A stretch of DNA of 64,000 bases from Hymenobacter cyanobacteriorum (GTDB lineage: Bacteria; Bacteroidota; Bacteroidia; Cytophagales; Hymenobacteraceae), in the NCBI RefSeq assembly GCF_022631375.1, contig NZ_JALBGC010000001.1:62001-126000 (forward strand), in the 5' to 3' direction. Below are positions 44,551 through 53,189 of this stretch, piece after piece. The notes beneath the pieces are model-generated. The model worked only from the letters and a program-made list of their open reading frames with translations. It made no database searches and had not been told where the DNA came from. Every line of letters begins with the position of its first letter. Positions within the stretch are counted from its first letter, which is position 1. Position numbers and translations under genes: made by a program.

Positions 44551-44624
44551 TCGGGGTGGCAGGATTCGAACCTACGACCTCCTGGTCCCAAACCAGGCGC
44601 GATACCGGGCTACGCTACACCCCG
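44551..44624 (-). tRNA. tRNA-Pro (UGG anticodon)
   Basis: Minus strand: acceptor CGGGGTG / CACCCCG with discriminator A, anticodon stem CCTGG/CCAGG with loop TTTGGGA (anticodon TGG), T loop GTTCGAATC. The CCA end is not encoded. It lies between the tRNA-Ser and tRNA-Arg genes in one transcript. Confidence 0.95.
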
Positions 44625-44702
44625 AAAAAAATAATGTTGAGTCAGAAAAGCGACTTGTTGGTTGGAGCCCCAACGAGCTGCTTTCGCAACCCAACATTAT
44701 AG

Positions 44703-44790
44703 TGGAGAAGGGGGGATTCGAACCCCCGGTAACCTTTAGAGCTACGGCAGTTTAGCAAACTACTGGTTTCAGCCACTCACCCACTTCTCC
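44703..44790 (-). tRNA. tRNA-Ser (GCU anticodon)
   Basis: Minus strand: acceptor GGAGAAG / CTTCTCC, anticodon stem GTAGT/ACTGC with loop TTGCTAA (anticodon GCT), a long variable arm as expected for tRNA-Ser, and T arm GGGGGTTCGAATCCCCC. CCA is not encoded. First gene of the tRNA unit. Confidence 0.95.
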
Positions 44791-44820
44791 GGCTGTCTTC
44801 GCTTCCGTTCGAAGCGGGTG

Positions 44821-44828
44821 CAAATATA
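44821..44828 (-). promoter_or_regulatory. -7 box (TATATTTG on minus) of the tRNA transcript
   Basis: Plus-strand CAAATATA is TATATTTG on the minus strand, 30 bp upstream of tRNA-Ser. Confidence 0.6.
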
Positions 44829-44964
44829 CGGGCCGATATCAAAGAGCCGCACTTTTTGCGAAAAATTTATCAGAAAATCGAAAAAAGATGTCGGCCCCGT
44901 TTGGCTACTTCCGAGGGCCTGACCAGCCATTCGGCCGTAATATTGGGGCCTAACAAAACGTAAC

Positions 44965-45960
44965 TTGCTGAACTGGGCGTATCCTGATTTTACCGCGGCC
45001 GCGCTGGCACTGGCCGTGGCCCTGCTCCTGCTGGGGTGGCACTGGCAGCGCGGCGGCCGGCTGGCGCGCTTGCTGGGCAGCCGCGCCCGGCACCGCGGCT
45101 GGAAAACCGTGCTGCGAGTAGCAGCCGGCGCGCTGCTGCTGGCGGCGGCGCTGGGCCCGTCGCTGGGCGTGAGCCAGAGCACCGTGCGCACCGCCGGCAA
45201 AGACGTGTGGCTATTAGTGGATGTATCGCGCTCGATGGACGCGCCCGACGTGGCCCCCTCTCGCCTGCTGCGCACCCAGGCCGAGCTGCGCGAGCTGGTG
45301 GCCCAGTTCCCGGCCGACCGGCTGGGCGTGGTGGCGTTTGGGGCGGAAGCCGTGGTGCAGTGCCCGCTGACTTATGACCAGGAGGCCGTACTCACGTTTC
45401 TGGGCACGCTGCGCACGGGGCTGCTGCCGCCCGGTCCCACCACCCTGCGCGCGCCATTGGAACTGGTACTGGCTAGGTTGAGCGCGACTCCGGTGCGGCC
45501 GGCAGCGACTTCGGCGACGGCCACGCCGCCCCGGGCCACGGCGCTGGTGGTGGCCAGTGATGGCGAAGATTTCGGCGAAAACCTGGAGCCGACGCTGCGG
45601 GCGCTGGCCCGCACCGGGGCGCGGGTGTACCCGGTGGGCGTGGGCACGGCGGTGGGCAGCAAGATTCCCACAGCCAGCGGCGGCTTCATCGTGGATGGCC
45701 GGGGCCAGCCGGCCCTGACGCGGCTGCGCGAGGCTCCGCTGCTGCAACTGGCGGCACAGACCGGCGGACAGTATTTCGCCTTGAATAATCAGGCCAACGG
45801 CTTCGAGCCGCTGCTGCGGGCACTGCGGGCGATGCAGGGCCCGGCCGAGCAGGTGCGCACCGTAGCCGTGGCCGACAACCGCTACCGCTACCCGCTGGCC
45901 GCCGCGCTGTTGCTGCTGGCGCTGGACGTGGTGCTCACCGTAACTGTTATTCGCCCATGA
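44965..45960 (+). CDS. batB: BatB-like von Willebrand factor A domain membrane protein
   Basis: This 331-residue protein has N-terminal membrane segments (AALALAVALLLLGW; LRVAAGALLLAAALGPSLG), a VWA domain from about 85 to 290 with an intact MIDAS motif (LLVDVSRSMDAPD) and further VVASDGEDFG, and a C-terminal membrane segment (LAAALLLLALDVVLTVTV). The layout matches BatA/BatB aerotolerance proteins of Bacteroidota. The start is a TTG at 44965. Its stop overlaps the next gene's ATG by 4 bp. BatA and the MoxR ATPase that usually precede are not here; tRNA genes lie upstream instead. Confidence 0.85.
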   Translation: MLNWAYPDFTAAALALAVALLLLGWHWQRGGRLARLLGSRARHRGWKTVLRVAAGALLLAAALGPSLGVSQSTVRTAGKDVWLLVDVSRSMDAPDVAPSRLLRTQAELRELVAQFPADRLGVVAFGAEAVVQCPLTYDQEAVLTFLGTLRTGLLPPGPTTLRAPLELVLARLSATPVRPAATSATATPPRATALVVASDGEDFGENLEPTLRALARTGARVYPVGVGTAVGSKIPTASGGFIVDGRGQPALTRLREAPLLQLAAQTGGQYFALNNQANGFEPLLRALRAMQGPAEQVRTVAVADNRYRYPLAAALLLLALDVVLTVTVIRP

Positions 45961-46970
45961 AAACCGGTGCGTTACTACTGTTATTGGTGCTGGGTGTGCC
46001 GGGCCTGCGGCTGCTCACGATGGTGCGCGACCGCAATGTGGCGGTAGCCGATGCCACCGCTGCTTACCGGCAAGGTGAGGCGCTGTTAGCTGCTCACCAA
46101 TTCGAAAATGCCTTGGCTACAGCCAGCCCGCGCACCACGCCCGACCCGCGCCTGGTGCTAAACTTAGGACACGCGCAGACCCGCGCCGGGCTGTTTGGCG
46201 CGGCGCAAGCCACCTATGGGCGACTGCTGACGGGCAGCCCGGCCCGCCTGAGCAGCGTGGCCCGCCAGCAGTTGGCGGTGCTGGCGGCCGGGCGCGGCGA
46301 GCTGGCGCAGGCGGCCAGTCTGCTGCGCCAGGCCATTATTCTGGACCCCACCAACGCCGGCGCGCGCTACGATTTCGAGGTGGTGAGCGACTATCTGGCC
46401 CGACGGCCCAACCGCCCGCAGCTGCCTCCACCGCTCCCACCCGGCGCGTCGAAGGATGCAGCCCCCAAAGCGGCCCCGGAGAAGAACGGTGCGCAGCCTA
46501 ATAATCCCGCTGAAAAAGAAGGCACCGACCGCAAGGGCGAAGTCAACGACACAAAGCCGGCCCCCGACGCCAACACGCCGCCCGCCCCACGCCCCGATGC
46601 AGCCGGGCAGCCCGACAACCGCCAGCCTTCGGCGCTGCCGGGCGCGGCGGCCGGCAACCGCACGCCCGGGGATGGCACGCCACAGCCCACTGCCAGCGGC
46701 GACACGCCCGGCACCCAACGCGGGCTCGACCGCAGCGCAGCAACTGGCGGCACCACACCCAACAACCGGAGCAACCGGCCCGGCTCGGAAGCAGCCACGG
46801 GAGCAGATTTGTCGCTGCAAACGCAGCGCGAGCGGCTGCAAGCCATGAGTTTGAGCCCAGCGCAGGCCCGCCAACTACTGGAGACGCTGCGGGCACAGGA
46901 GCAGCAGTACCTGCAGCAGCGCCCGCGCCCGGCGGCGCAAAAGGCAGACCCGAACCGGCCGACGTGGTAG
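45957..46970 (+). CDS. batC: BatC-like TPR protein
   Basis: This 337-residue protein has a hydrophobic N-terminus (GALLLLLVLGVPGLRLL), a region of two to three TPR units (about 30-140: AYRQGEALLAAHQFENALAT, LGHAQTRAGLFGAAQATYGR, LAAGRGELAQAASLLRQAII), a long Pro/Ala/Asn-rich disordered segment (150-290), and a C-terminal helix SPAQARQLLETLRAQEQQYL that is typical of BatC. It is translationally coupled to the VWA gene. The two would form an envelope complex. Confidence 0.82.
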   Translation: MKTGALLLLLVLGVPGLRLLTMVRDRNVAVADATAAYRQGEALLAAHQFENALATASPRTTPDPRLVLNLGHAQTRAGLFGAAQATYGRLLTGSPARLSSVARQQLAVLAAGRGELAQAASLLRQAIILDPTNAGARYDFEVVSDYLARRPNRPQLPPPLPPGASKDAAPKAAPEKNGAQPNNPAEKEGTDRKGEVNDTKPAPDANTPPAPRPDAAGQPDNRQPSALPGAAAGNRTPGDGTPQPTASGDTPGTQRGLDRSAATGGTTPNNRSNRPGSEAATGADLSLQTQRERLQAMSLSPAQARQLLETLRAQEQQYLQQRPRPAAQKADPNRPTW

Positions 46971-46993
46971 GGTGTTGGACAGATTTCATTGAG

Positions 46994-47101
46994 CGTCATG
47001 CTGAGCGCAGTCGAAGCATCTCGCTTGTAGTAGTAATTCCCTTAACTAACGATTGAATTATTAGCGGCACGCGAGATGCTTCGGCTACGCTCAGCATGAC
47101 G
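46994..47101. repeat. intergenic palindrome, family A
   Basis: Outer arms near 46994-47024 and 47071-47101 pair with a few mismatches (CGTCATGCTGAGCGCAGTCG at left). The loop is AT-rich. Confidence 0.85.
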
Positions 47102-47161
47102 TTTTATACTGGTTCAGTTTAAACATCTAACCCTAACGCCGGGCCACGGCGGCATTCTCCG

Positions 47162-47169
47162 TACTTTTG
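47162..47169 (+). promoter_or_regulatory. -7 box (TACTTTTG) for the thiolase gene
   Basis: Perfect TAnnTTTG 47 bp before the ATG at 47216. Confidence 0.55.
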
Positions 47170-47215
47170 CGGCCAGATTCAACCTCCCACCCCCAACCCT
47201 TTCAGTTTCCTGATT

Positions 47216-48397
47216 ATGCAGATTAAAGAAGTTGTCATCATCTCGGCCGTACGCACGCCGATTGGCTCGTTTGGCGGGGCCCTCGCTTCGTTGTCGGCTA
47301 CCGAGCTGGGCGGCATTGCCTTGAAGGGCGCGCTCGACAAGGCCGGCGTGGCCGGTTCGGAAGTGAACCAGGTGATTATGGGCAACGTGATTTCGGCCAA
47401 CCTGGGCCAGGCGCCGGCCCGCCAGGCGGCCAAGAAAGCCGGCCTGCCCGATACTGTGGAGTGCACGACCGTGAACAAGGTGTGCGCCTCAGGTTCGAAA
47501 GCCATTATGATGGCCGCCCAGAGCATCATGCTGGGGCAATCGGACGTGGTGCTGGCCGGCGGCATGGAGAGTATGAGCAACGTGCCCTACTACCTCGACA
47601 AAAACCGTTTCGGGGCCAAATACGGCAACGGGCAGGTGATTGACGGCCTCGTGCGCGACGGCCTCTGGGACCCCTACAACGACTACGCCATGGGCAACGC
47701 GGCCGAGAACACGGCCAAGGAAATGGGCATCACCCGCGAGCAGCAGGATGCCTTCGCCATCGAGAGCTACACCCGCAGCGCCGCCGCCGCCAAAGCCGGC
47801 AAGAAGAAGGACGAAATCGTGCCCGTGAGCATCGAGAGCCGCGGCAAAACCACGGTGATTGAGGACGATGAGGAGTACCTGAAAGTGGATTTCGCCAAGT
47901 TGCCCGGCCTGCGCCCGGCCTTCACCAAGGACGGCACCGTGACGGCCGCCAACGCTTCGACCCTGAACGACGGCGCCGCCGCTGTACTGCTGATGAGCCG
48001 CGAGAAAGCCGACGAGCTGGGTCTGAAGCCCATCGGCCGCATCCTAGGCTTCGCCGATGCCGAGCAGGCGCCGGAGTGGTTCACGACTTCGCCCTCGCTG
48101 GCGATTCCGAAGGCGTTGAAAAACGCTGGCAAAACAGCCGCCGACGTGGATTTCTACGAAATCAACGAAGCTTTCTCGGTGGTAAGCCTGGCCAATAATA
48201 AGCTATTGAATCTGGAAGGCACCAAGGTGAATGCCTACGGCGGCGCCGTGAGCCTGGGCCACCCGCTGGGTGCGTCGGGTGCGCGCATTGTGACCACGTT
48301 GATGAGCGTGCTGAAGAACGAAGGCGGTAAAATCGGCGTCACGGGCATCTGCAACGGCGGCGGCGGTGCCAGCGCCATTGTGGTGGAAGCGCTCTAG
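47216..48397 (+). CDS. acetyl-CoA C-acyltransferase (thiolase)
   Basis: This 393-residue thiolase has the acylated cysteine in VNKVCASGSKAIMM (near residue 89), VDFYEINEAF, the catalytic His in GGAVSLGHPLGASGARI and the second catalytic Cys in GICNGGGGASAIV. It either condenses two acetyl-CoA or cleaves 3-ketoacyl-CoA; motif context (NVISANLGQAPARQ) is nearer to the acetoacetyl-CoA thiolase type. Cytoplasmic. Ends in a strong terminator. Confidence 0.95.
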   Translation: MQIKEVVIISAVRTPIGSFGGALASLSATELGGIALKGALDKAGVAGSEVNQVIMGNVISANLGQAPARQAAKKAGLPDTVECTTVNKVCASGSKAIMMAAQSIMLGQSDVVLAGGMESMSNVPYYLDKNRFGAKYGNGQVIDGLVRDGLWDPYNDYAMGNAAENTAKEMGITREQQDAFAIESYTRSAAAAKAGKKKDEIVPVSIESRGKTTVIEDDEEYLKVDFAKLPGLRPAFTKDGTVTAANASTLNDGAAAVLLMSREKADELGLKPIGRILGFADAEQAPEWFTTSPSLAIPKALKNAGKTAADVDFYEINEAFSVVSLANNKLLNLEGTKVNAYGGAVSLGHPLGASGARIVTTLMSVLKNEGGKIGVTGICNGGGGASAIVVEAL

Positions 48398-48414
48398 TTT
48401 TTGCACTACTGATT

Positions 48415-48455
48415 TAAAAAAGCCCCGCCGGATAAAATCGGCGGGGCTTTTTTTG
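48415..48455 (+). terminator. terminator after the thiolase gene
   Basis: Stem AAAAAAGCCCCGCCG / CGGCGGGGCTTTTTTT around a 8-bp loop. Confidence 0.92.
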
Positions 48456-48517
48456 GCCTGAATTTTAGCAAGCCCTTCCATCTGCACGGAAATAGCAATT
48501 CCTGCGTTCTTTCGCCT

Positions 48518-49966
48518 ATGAAATACTTACTGCCTTTTTTTCTGCTGCTGCTGGCGGTGCCTTCGCACGGGCAGCGGCTGAAACGTTTGATTACCTACTA
48601 CGACTCGCTGAAGGTACACAAGCATGAGGTGTATTCGGCGCTGGTGGCAGCCGATACCGTGCCGCAGGGCTCGTACAAGCGGTTTTACCGCAACGGCAAG
48701 CTGGAGCAGCAAACCAGTTTCCGGCAGGGCAAGCGCGACTCTGCTTATGTAGAGTTTCACCCGACGGGCACGCGGCGGCTGGAGGCTACTTACGTGGACG
48801 GGATTCGCCAGGGGCCGTTCAAAACGTATTACGATGACGGGAAAGTGGCCCAGGCCGGTTTTTTCGTAGACGACGAGCCTAACGGAGAGCTCACTTATTA
48901 TCATCCGGATGGCTCGGTTCGCCTGAAAACCACCTTGGTGAAGGGCCAGCCCAACGGCGCGCTGAAGGCCGTGTACCCCGATGGTAAAACCCAGGCGGAA
49001 GTGAACTACGAGAACGGCCAGCCCAATGGTGCGGTGAAGTTTTACTACCCCAACGGTGTGGTGCAGAGCGAGGGCACTTTCACAAAAGGGTTGTTATCGG
49101 GGCCTTACATCACGCGCTACCCCAATAACCAGATTGAGGTGGAGGTGCTGGCCGATAAGAACGGGCGCGGCCGCTACCGCAGCTACTACCAGAGCGGCAA
49201 GCTGCAGACCGAGAGCACCTACGCCCCCGCTCCGCTGGCGCAGCGCCCGGTGAAAAACCAGCTCGGCGACGACCTCACCAAGCGCGTGATGCCACCCACC
49301 GGCACTACCGCCCTCGATGGGCCGGCCACCAGCTACTTTGAGAGCGGCCAGGTAAAAAGCAAGCTCACCTACCGCAACGGCATCCCGACGGGCAAGGGCG
49401 TGGAGTACTTCGTGAGCGGCAACCCACACGAGGAAACCGACTACAGCAACGCCGGCAAGGACCGCAAAATCACGCGCTACCAGGATGCCGCCGGCAAGCT
49501 GGTGCAGGCAGAGGAGCAGTATAAGAACAACCGGCCGGCCGGTACTTGGCGCGAGTTCTATCCTGATGGAAAATCCCCGCGCAAAACCGAAACCTACGGC
49601 CCCAGCGGCCGGCTGGTGGGCGACCGCATTACCTATTTCGAGAATGGCCAAGTGCAGAACCGCCAGCCCTACCTGAACGGCTTTCTGGGTGGCGTGGGGC
49701 AGGAATATTTCCCCTCGGGCAAGCTGCGCAAGGAAACCACCTACGTGCGCAGCCAGATTCAGGGCCCCTTCCGAGAGCTGCGCGAGGATGGCACCGTGGC
49801 CGTGAGTGGCCAGTACCGCAACAGCCGCCAAAGCGGCGTGTGGACCTACTACCAAGCCGACGGCACCACCGTGGACCGCACCGTGACCTACCGCAACGGC
49901 CAGCAGGTGACGGACCCCGTGAAGCAGCCTAAAGCCAAGCCCCGCGCGCCGCTGAAGCGGAAGTAG
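48518..49966 (+). CDS. secreted MORN/YwqK-repeat protein
   Basis: This 482-residue protein has a signal peptide (LLPFFLLLLAVPSHGQ) and then about 17 repeats of 20-24 residues with the pattern YxxGxxxxxTxYxxGxxxGxxxxYYxDG, as in YYDDGKVAQAG, YYHPDGSVRLKT and YPDGKTQAEVNY. This is the MORN-like YwqK ('toxin-antitoxin system YwqK antitoxin') repeat of Bacteroidota, which forms an extended beta structure. Here it is envelope-bound or periplasmic. The repeat number is large and it has a Lys-rich tail. Function unknown. Confidence 0.88.
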   Translation: MKYLLPFFLLLLAVPSHGQRLKRLITYYDSLKVHKHEVYSALVAADTVPQGSYKRFYRNGKLEQQTSFRQGKRDSAYVEFHPTGTRRLEATYVDGIRQGPFKTYYDDGKVAQAGFFVDDEPNGELTYYHPDGSVRLKTTLVKGQPNGALKAVYPDGKTQAEVNYENGQPNGAVKFYYPNGVVQSEGTFTKGLLSGPYITRYPNNQIEVEVLADKNGRGRYRSYYQSGKLQTESTYAPAPLAQRPVKNQLGDDLTKRVMPPTGTTALDGPATSYFESGQVKSKLTYRNGIPTGKGVEYFVSGNPHEETDYSNAGKDRKITRYQDAAGKLVQAEEQYKNNRPAGTWREFYPDGKSPRKTETYGPSGRLVGDRITYFENGQVQNRQPYLNGFLGGVGQEYFPSGKLRKETTYVRSQIQGPFRELREDGTVAVSGQYRNSRQSGVWTYYQADGTTVDRTVTYRNGQQVTDPVKQPKAKPRAPLKRK

Positions 49967-49991
49967 TGGTGAAGCTGGATTCGTTCGAAAT

Positions 49992-50085
49992 GTTATGCAG
50001 AGCGCAGCGAAGCATCTTGCCCGTCACCGCTCTTTTCTTGCGTTCGAATTGCGTTGGGCGGTAAAGATGCTACGCTCTGCATAAC
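49992..50085. repeat. degenerate intergenic palindrome, family A
   Basis: Left part GTTATGCAGAGCGCAGCGAA at 49992; right part AAGATGCTACGCTCTGCATAAC at 50064-50085 lacks four bases (TCGC) of the usual right arm. The TTATG/CATAA ends differ from other copies but still match each other, which suggests a change in both arms. Confidence 0.75.
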
Positions 50086-50112
50086 GGACGCTAAACAACC
50101 ACCTGCGCGCAG

Positions 50113-50140
50113 GCTCCGACCAATTGGTCGGGGCTTTTTT
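50113..50140 (+). terminator. terminator downstream of the MORN protein gene
   Basis: Stem GCTCCGACC / GGTCGGGGC followed by six T. The 571-bp gap 49967-50537 holds this hairpin, the degenerate palindrome, an AT-rich stretch, a promoter (50334-50363) and a GC-rich leader; I see no gene in it. Confidence 0.85.
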
Positions 50141-50333
50141 GCTTTTAGAAAGATTTTGGAGTTGCCCGGGCAACCGTGAAAAGCAACCCTGCATCTGACA
50201 TCCCGAACCCCAAGCCCGCAAAACGGTTGGGCGCACCAAACGTTGAAAAAATATTTTCAACGCTTACAATCTGAATTTCAACTGGTAACAATTTCGAAAG
50301 CGTGGCTTAACAGAAATTTATTTTACCAGTACC

Positions 50334-50363
50334 TTGCGTTACAAAGTACCTGTTCTACATTTG
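50334..50363 (+). promoter_or_regulatory. full Bacteroidota promoter of the TonB-receptor gene
   Basis: TTG (50334-50336) and TACATTTG (50356-50363) are 19 bp apart, fitting the -33/-7 consensus. An AT-rich region precedes. Transcription from about 50370 gives a leader of about 170 nt before the ATG at 50538. Confidence 0.7.
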
Positions 50364-50537
50364 TTCCATCCAACGCCTAGTAGCTGCCGAAAGCTTGTAC
50401 CAAAGACGGCCCGCTAGCTGGCGCGGATTTTCACTCACCGGGGTTTCGGGCCCCGGACTCCTCCCTCCCCCAGCGGAACCGCGGCCGCTGCCGGACCTGA
50501 GCCGCCCCTCGCCCGACCTCATCTTTTTTGCTGCACC

Positions 50538-53075
50538 ATGAAAACCCTTTTCACCGCCTTCACCGCATCTTCCCTGAGCCGCCTGTTGCTGGGCGCGGCC
50601 GCTGTCACGATTTTTCCGCTGGGCGCAGCTACTGCCCAAACCGCCGGGGCCGGCAGCATCAGCGGCCGCCTGGTGGAAGCCGGCACGAAAACGCCCGTGC
50701 CCTTCTCCGACGTGCTGCTGTTGCGCGCCGCCGATTCCACCTTCGTGGCCGTGGCCCAGACCACCGAGCAGGGCGGCTTTAGGGCCCTGAACCTGCCGTA
50801 TGGCACTTACCTGCTGCGCGTGCAGGATTTGAACTACCGCGTGTTGCGCCGCCGCTTCAACCTCACGGCCAGCGCGCCCACCATCGAATTCCCTACGTTT
50901 GAAATGGCGGCTGCCGCTGCTACCAAGCTGAGCGAAGTGGTGGTAACGGGCCAGAAGGCGGCCGTGGTGGAAGACCTCGGCAAGCGCGTGATTAACGTGG
51001 ACAAGGACCTGGGCAGCGTGGGCGGCACGGCGGCCAACGTGCTGCAAAACGTGCCCTCGGTGAGCGTGGACGTGAACGGCACGGTTTCGATGCGCGGCAC
51101 TTCCAACGTGACCATTCTGATTGATGGCAAGCCGGCCGGCGTGAGCAACGGTGGCACCGGCGGCCCCCGCCTCGACCAGATTCCGGCCTCGCGCATTGCC
51201 CAGGTGGAGGTGATTACCAACCCTTCGGCCAAGTACGACGCGGCCGGCGGCGGCGGGGTTATCAACCTGATTACCAAAAAGGAAACCCGCACGGGCACCA
51301 ACGGCACGGCCGCCATCAACCTGGGCACGGCCGACAAATACAGCGGCACGCTGAACCTGAGCCGCAAGGTGGGCAAAGCCACCTGGACCGCCGGCTACGA
51401 TGGCCGCGACGTGACCTACCGCAGCCACGGCCACAGCGAGCAAACCGCCGTGCTGAGCCCCACTGAAACCGTGCGTACCACCCAGCAGGGCGTAGGTAGC
51501 GAAACCCACCGCAACCACTCGGTGCGCGTGGGCGTGGAGCTGGAACTGCCCAAAAACCAGAGCCTGAGCCTGAACGTGAGCCCCGGCACCGAGCGCAACC
51601 TCGAAGGCGAAGGCCAGGACCTGACCCAGCAAACCAACAACGGCCCGGTGCAGCGCACCCGCGGCCGCCAGGACCTCGACGTGAAAGTGAAGATTCTGGA
51701 AGCCGATGGCAACTACCGCCGCACCTGGGAGGCCCACAAAGGCCGCGAGCTGACGGCCAACTTCGGCAGCATCATCATCGATGCCAACGTGCCGGTGGTG
51801 CAGCGGCAGTACGCCGAGGCTGGCTCGGCGGGCGTGCCGCAGCCGGGTACCCGGCAGCAGCTCGACTTGCTGGCCAACATCCAGTACGGGCAGGTGGACT
51901 ACGTGCACCCGCTGGCCGACGGCAAGGGCCGCCTCGAAACCGGCGCTAAACTAGAGCGCCAGGGCAACCACGGCAGCAACAGCTTCGGCTACGCCGCCAG
52001 CGAAACCCGTCCCAACGATTTCGTGAACGACCCCGCCCGCTCGCTCACCTACACCTCCAACCAGGTGGTGCCCGCCGCCTACGTGACCGCCCAGCACAGC
52101 CTCGGCAGCAAGTGGAACGCCCAGGCCGGCCTGCGGGCCGAGTATACCTACCTGAGTGGCAGTATCGAAGGTGGCGCGGGCATTGCCCAGCGCGGCAGCC
52201 TGCAGCAGGACTACCTGAGCTTCTTCCCTTCGGCCCTCATCAGCCGCGAGCTGGGCAAGGAAGCCGGCCAGAACCGCCTGCAACTGAGCTACGCCCGCCG
52301 CCTGAACCGCCCCAACTTTATGCAGCAGCTGCCGCTGGCCATTTACCAGGACCCGCGCAGCTACCGCCTCGGCAACCCGCGTTTGCAGGCCGAATTCAGC
52401 CACAACATTGAGCTGGGCCACCAAATCACCATCGGGCAGGCCACCATCACCAGCACCGGCTTTGCCCGCATCACCACTAACTCCATCCAGCGCCTGCGCT
52501 TTGTGGATACCACCGCTACCCGCCTGGCCGGGGCCGGCGCGGGCCTCGTGACCGCCGAAACCTACGACAACCTGGGCACCACCACCAACCTCGGGGCCGA
52601 ATTCAGCCTGAACCAGCCGCTGGCCAAGTGGTGGCGCCTGAACGCCAGCACCAGCCTCTACCGCGCCCAGATTGCCGGCAACGGCGTGGGCAACAACCGC
52701 ACGGCTTTCATCGCCACGGCCCGCCTCACCAACAATTTCACCATCCGGCCCACGCTGGATGTGCAGCTGAGCGGCAACGTGCGCTCGGCCCAGCTCACGG
52801 CCCAGGGCCGGCAGCTGGCCCAGGGGCAAATTGACCTGGCCCTGCGCCAGCGCCTGTTCTCCGACCGCGCCGCCCTCACCCTGCGCATCGCCGACCTGCT
52901 GAACACCCAGCAGTACCGCAACGAAATTGCCACCGACGCCCTGAGCAGCACCCGCTACTCGAAAGACGAAAGCCGCGTGGGCTGGCTGGGCTTCACCTGG
53001 TACATCGGGGCCAGCAAGGCCAAGCCCGGCCGCATCGAGGCCGCACCCCAGGGCGGCGGCGGCTTCGGCGGCTGA
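50538..53075 (+). CDS. TonB-dependent outer-membrane receptor
   Basis: This 845-residue receptor has a signal peptide ending around ATAQTA, an N-terminal carboxypeptidase-regulatory-like domain (GSISGRLVEAGTKTPVPFSD; GGFRALNLPYGTYLLRV; residues 35-125), a plug domain (about 130-260: KRVINVDKDLGSVGGTAAN, VLQNVPSVSVDVNGTVSMRG, ARIAQVEVITNPSAKYD-like strand), and a 22-stranded barrel of the outer-membrane barrel_3 type. It ends with GLGFTWY-like strands and an unusual Gly-rich tail (QGGGGFGG). Substrate unknown; no SusD partner follows, so it is a stand-alone receptor. Confidence 0.92.
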   Translation: MKTLFTAFTASSLSRLLLGAAAVTIFPLGAATAQTAGAGSISGRLVEAGTKTPVPFSDVLLLRAADSTFVAVAQTTEQGGFRALNLPYGTYLLRVQDLNYRVLRRRFNLTASAPTIEFPTFEMAAAAATKLSEVVVTGQKAAVVEDLGKRVINVDKDLGSVGGTAANVLQNVPSVSVDVNGTVSMRGTSNVTILIDGKPAGVSNGGTGGPRLDQIPASRIAQVEVITNPSAKYDAAGGGGVINLITKKETRTGTNGTAAINLGTADKYSGTLNLSRKVGKATWTAGYDGRDVTYRSHGHSEQTAVLSPTETVRTTQQGVGSETHRNHSVRVGVELELPKNQSLSLNVSPGTERNLEGEGQDLTQQTNNGPVQRTRGRQDLDVKVKILEADGNYRRTWEAHKGRELTANFGSIIIDANVPVVQRQYAEAGSAGVPQPGTRQQLDLLANIQYGQVDYVHPLADGKGRLETGAKLERQGNHGSNSFGYAASETRPNDFVNDPARSLTYTSNQVVPAAYVTAQHSLGSKWNAQAGLRAEYTYLSGSIEGGAGIAQRGSLQQDYLSFFPSALISRELGKEAGQNRLQLSYARRLNRPNFMQQLPLAIYQDPRSYRLGNPRLQAEFSHNIELGHQITIGQATITSTGFARITTNSIQRLRFVDTTATRLAGAGAGLVTAETYDNLGTTTNLGAEFSLNQPLAKWWRLNASTSLYRAQIAGNGVGNNRTAFIATARLTNNFTIRPTLDVQLSGNVRSAQLTAQGRQLAQGQIDLALRQRLFSDRAALTLRIADLLNTQQYRNEIATDALSSTRYSKDESRVGWLGFTWYIGASKAKPGRIEAAPQGGGGFGG

Positions 53076-53129
53076 TTTTTACCACTCCCGAAATGCCCGC
53101 GCTTTTCTCGCCTTTCCTTTTCTGCAAAC

Positions 53130-53162
53130 AGCCCCGTCGTCCGCTCGTTCGGCGGCGGGGCT
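53130..53162 (+). terminator. hairpin after the TonB-receptor gene
   Basis: Stem AGCCCCG.. / ..CGGGGCT (53130-53162). The T run is weak. Its flanks resemble the hairpin at 56103-56140. Confidence 0.65.
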
Positions 53163-53189
53163 TATGGTTTCTTAACAGTTCTCCTTTCC

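Noticed and set aside
50355..51908. 517-codon minus-strand open frame over the TonB-receptor promoter and gene
   Set aside because: Composition is typical of antisense frames (His/Ala/Gly/Val), and it would run through the receptor promoter.
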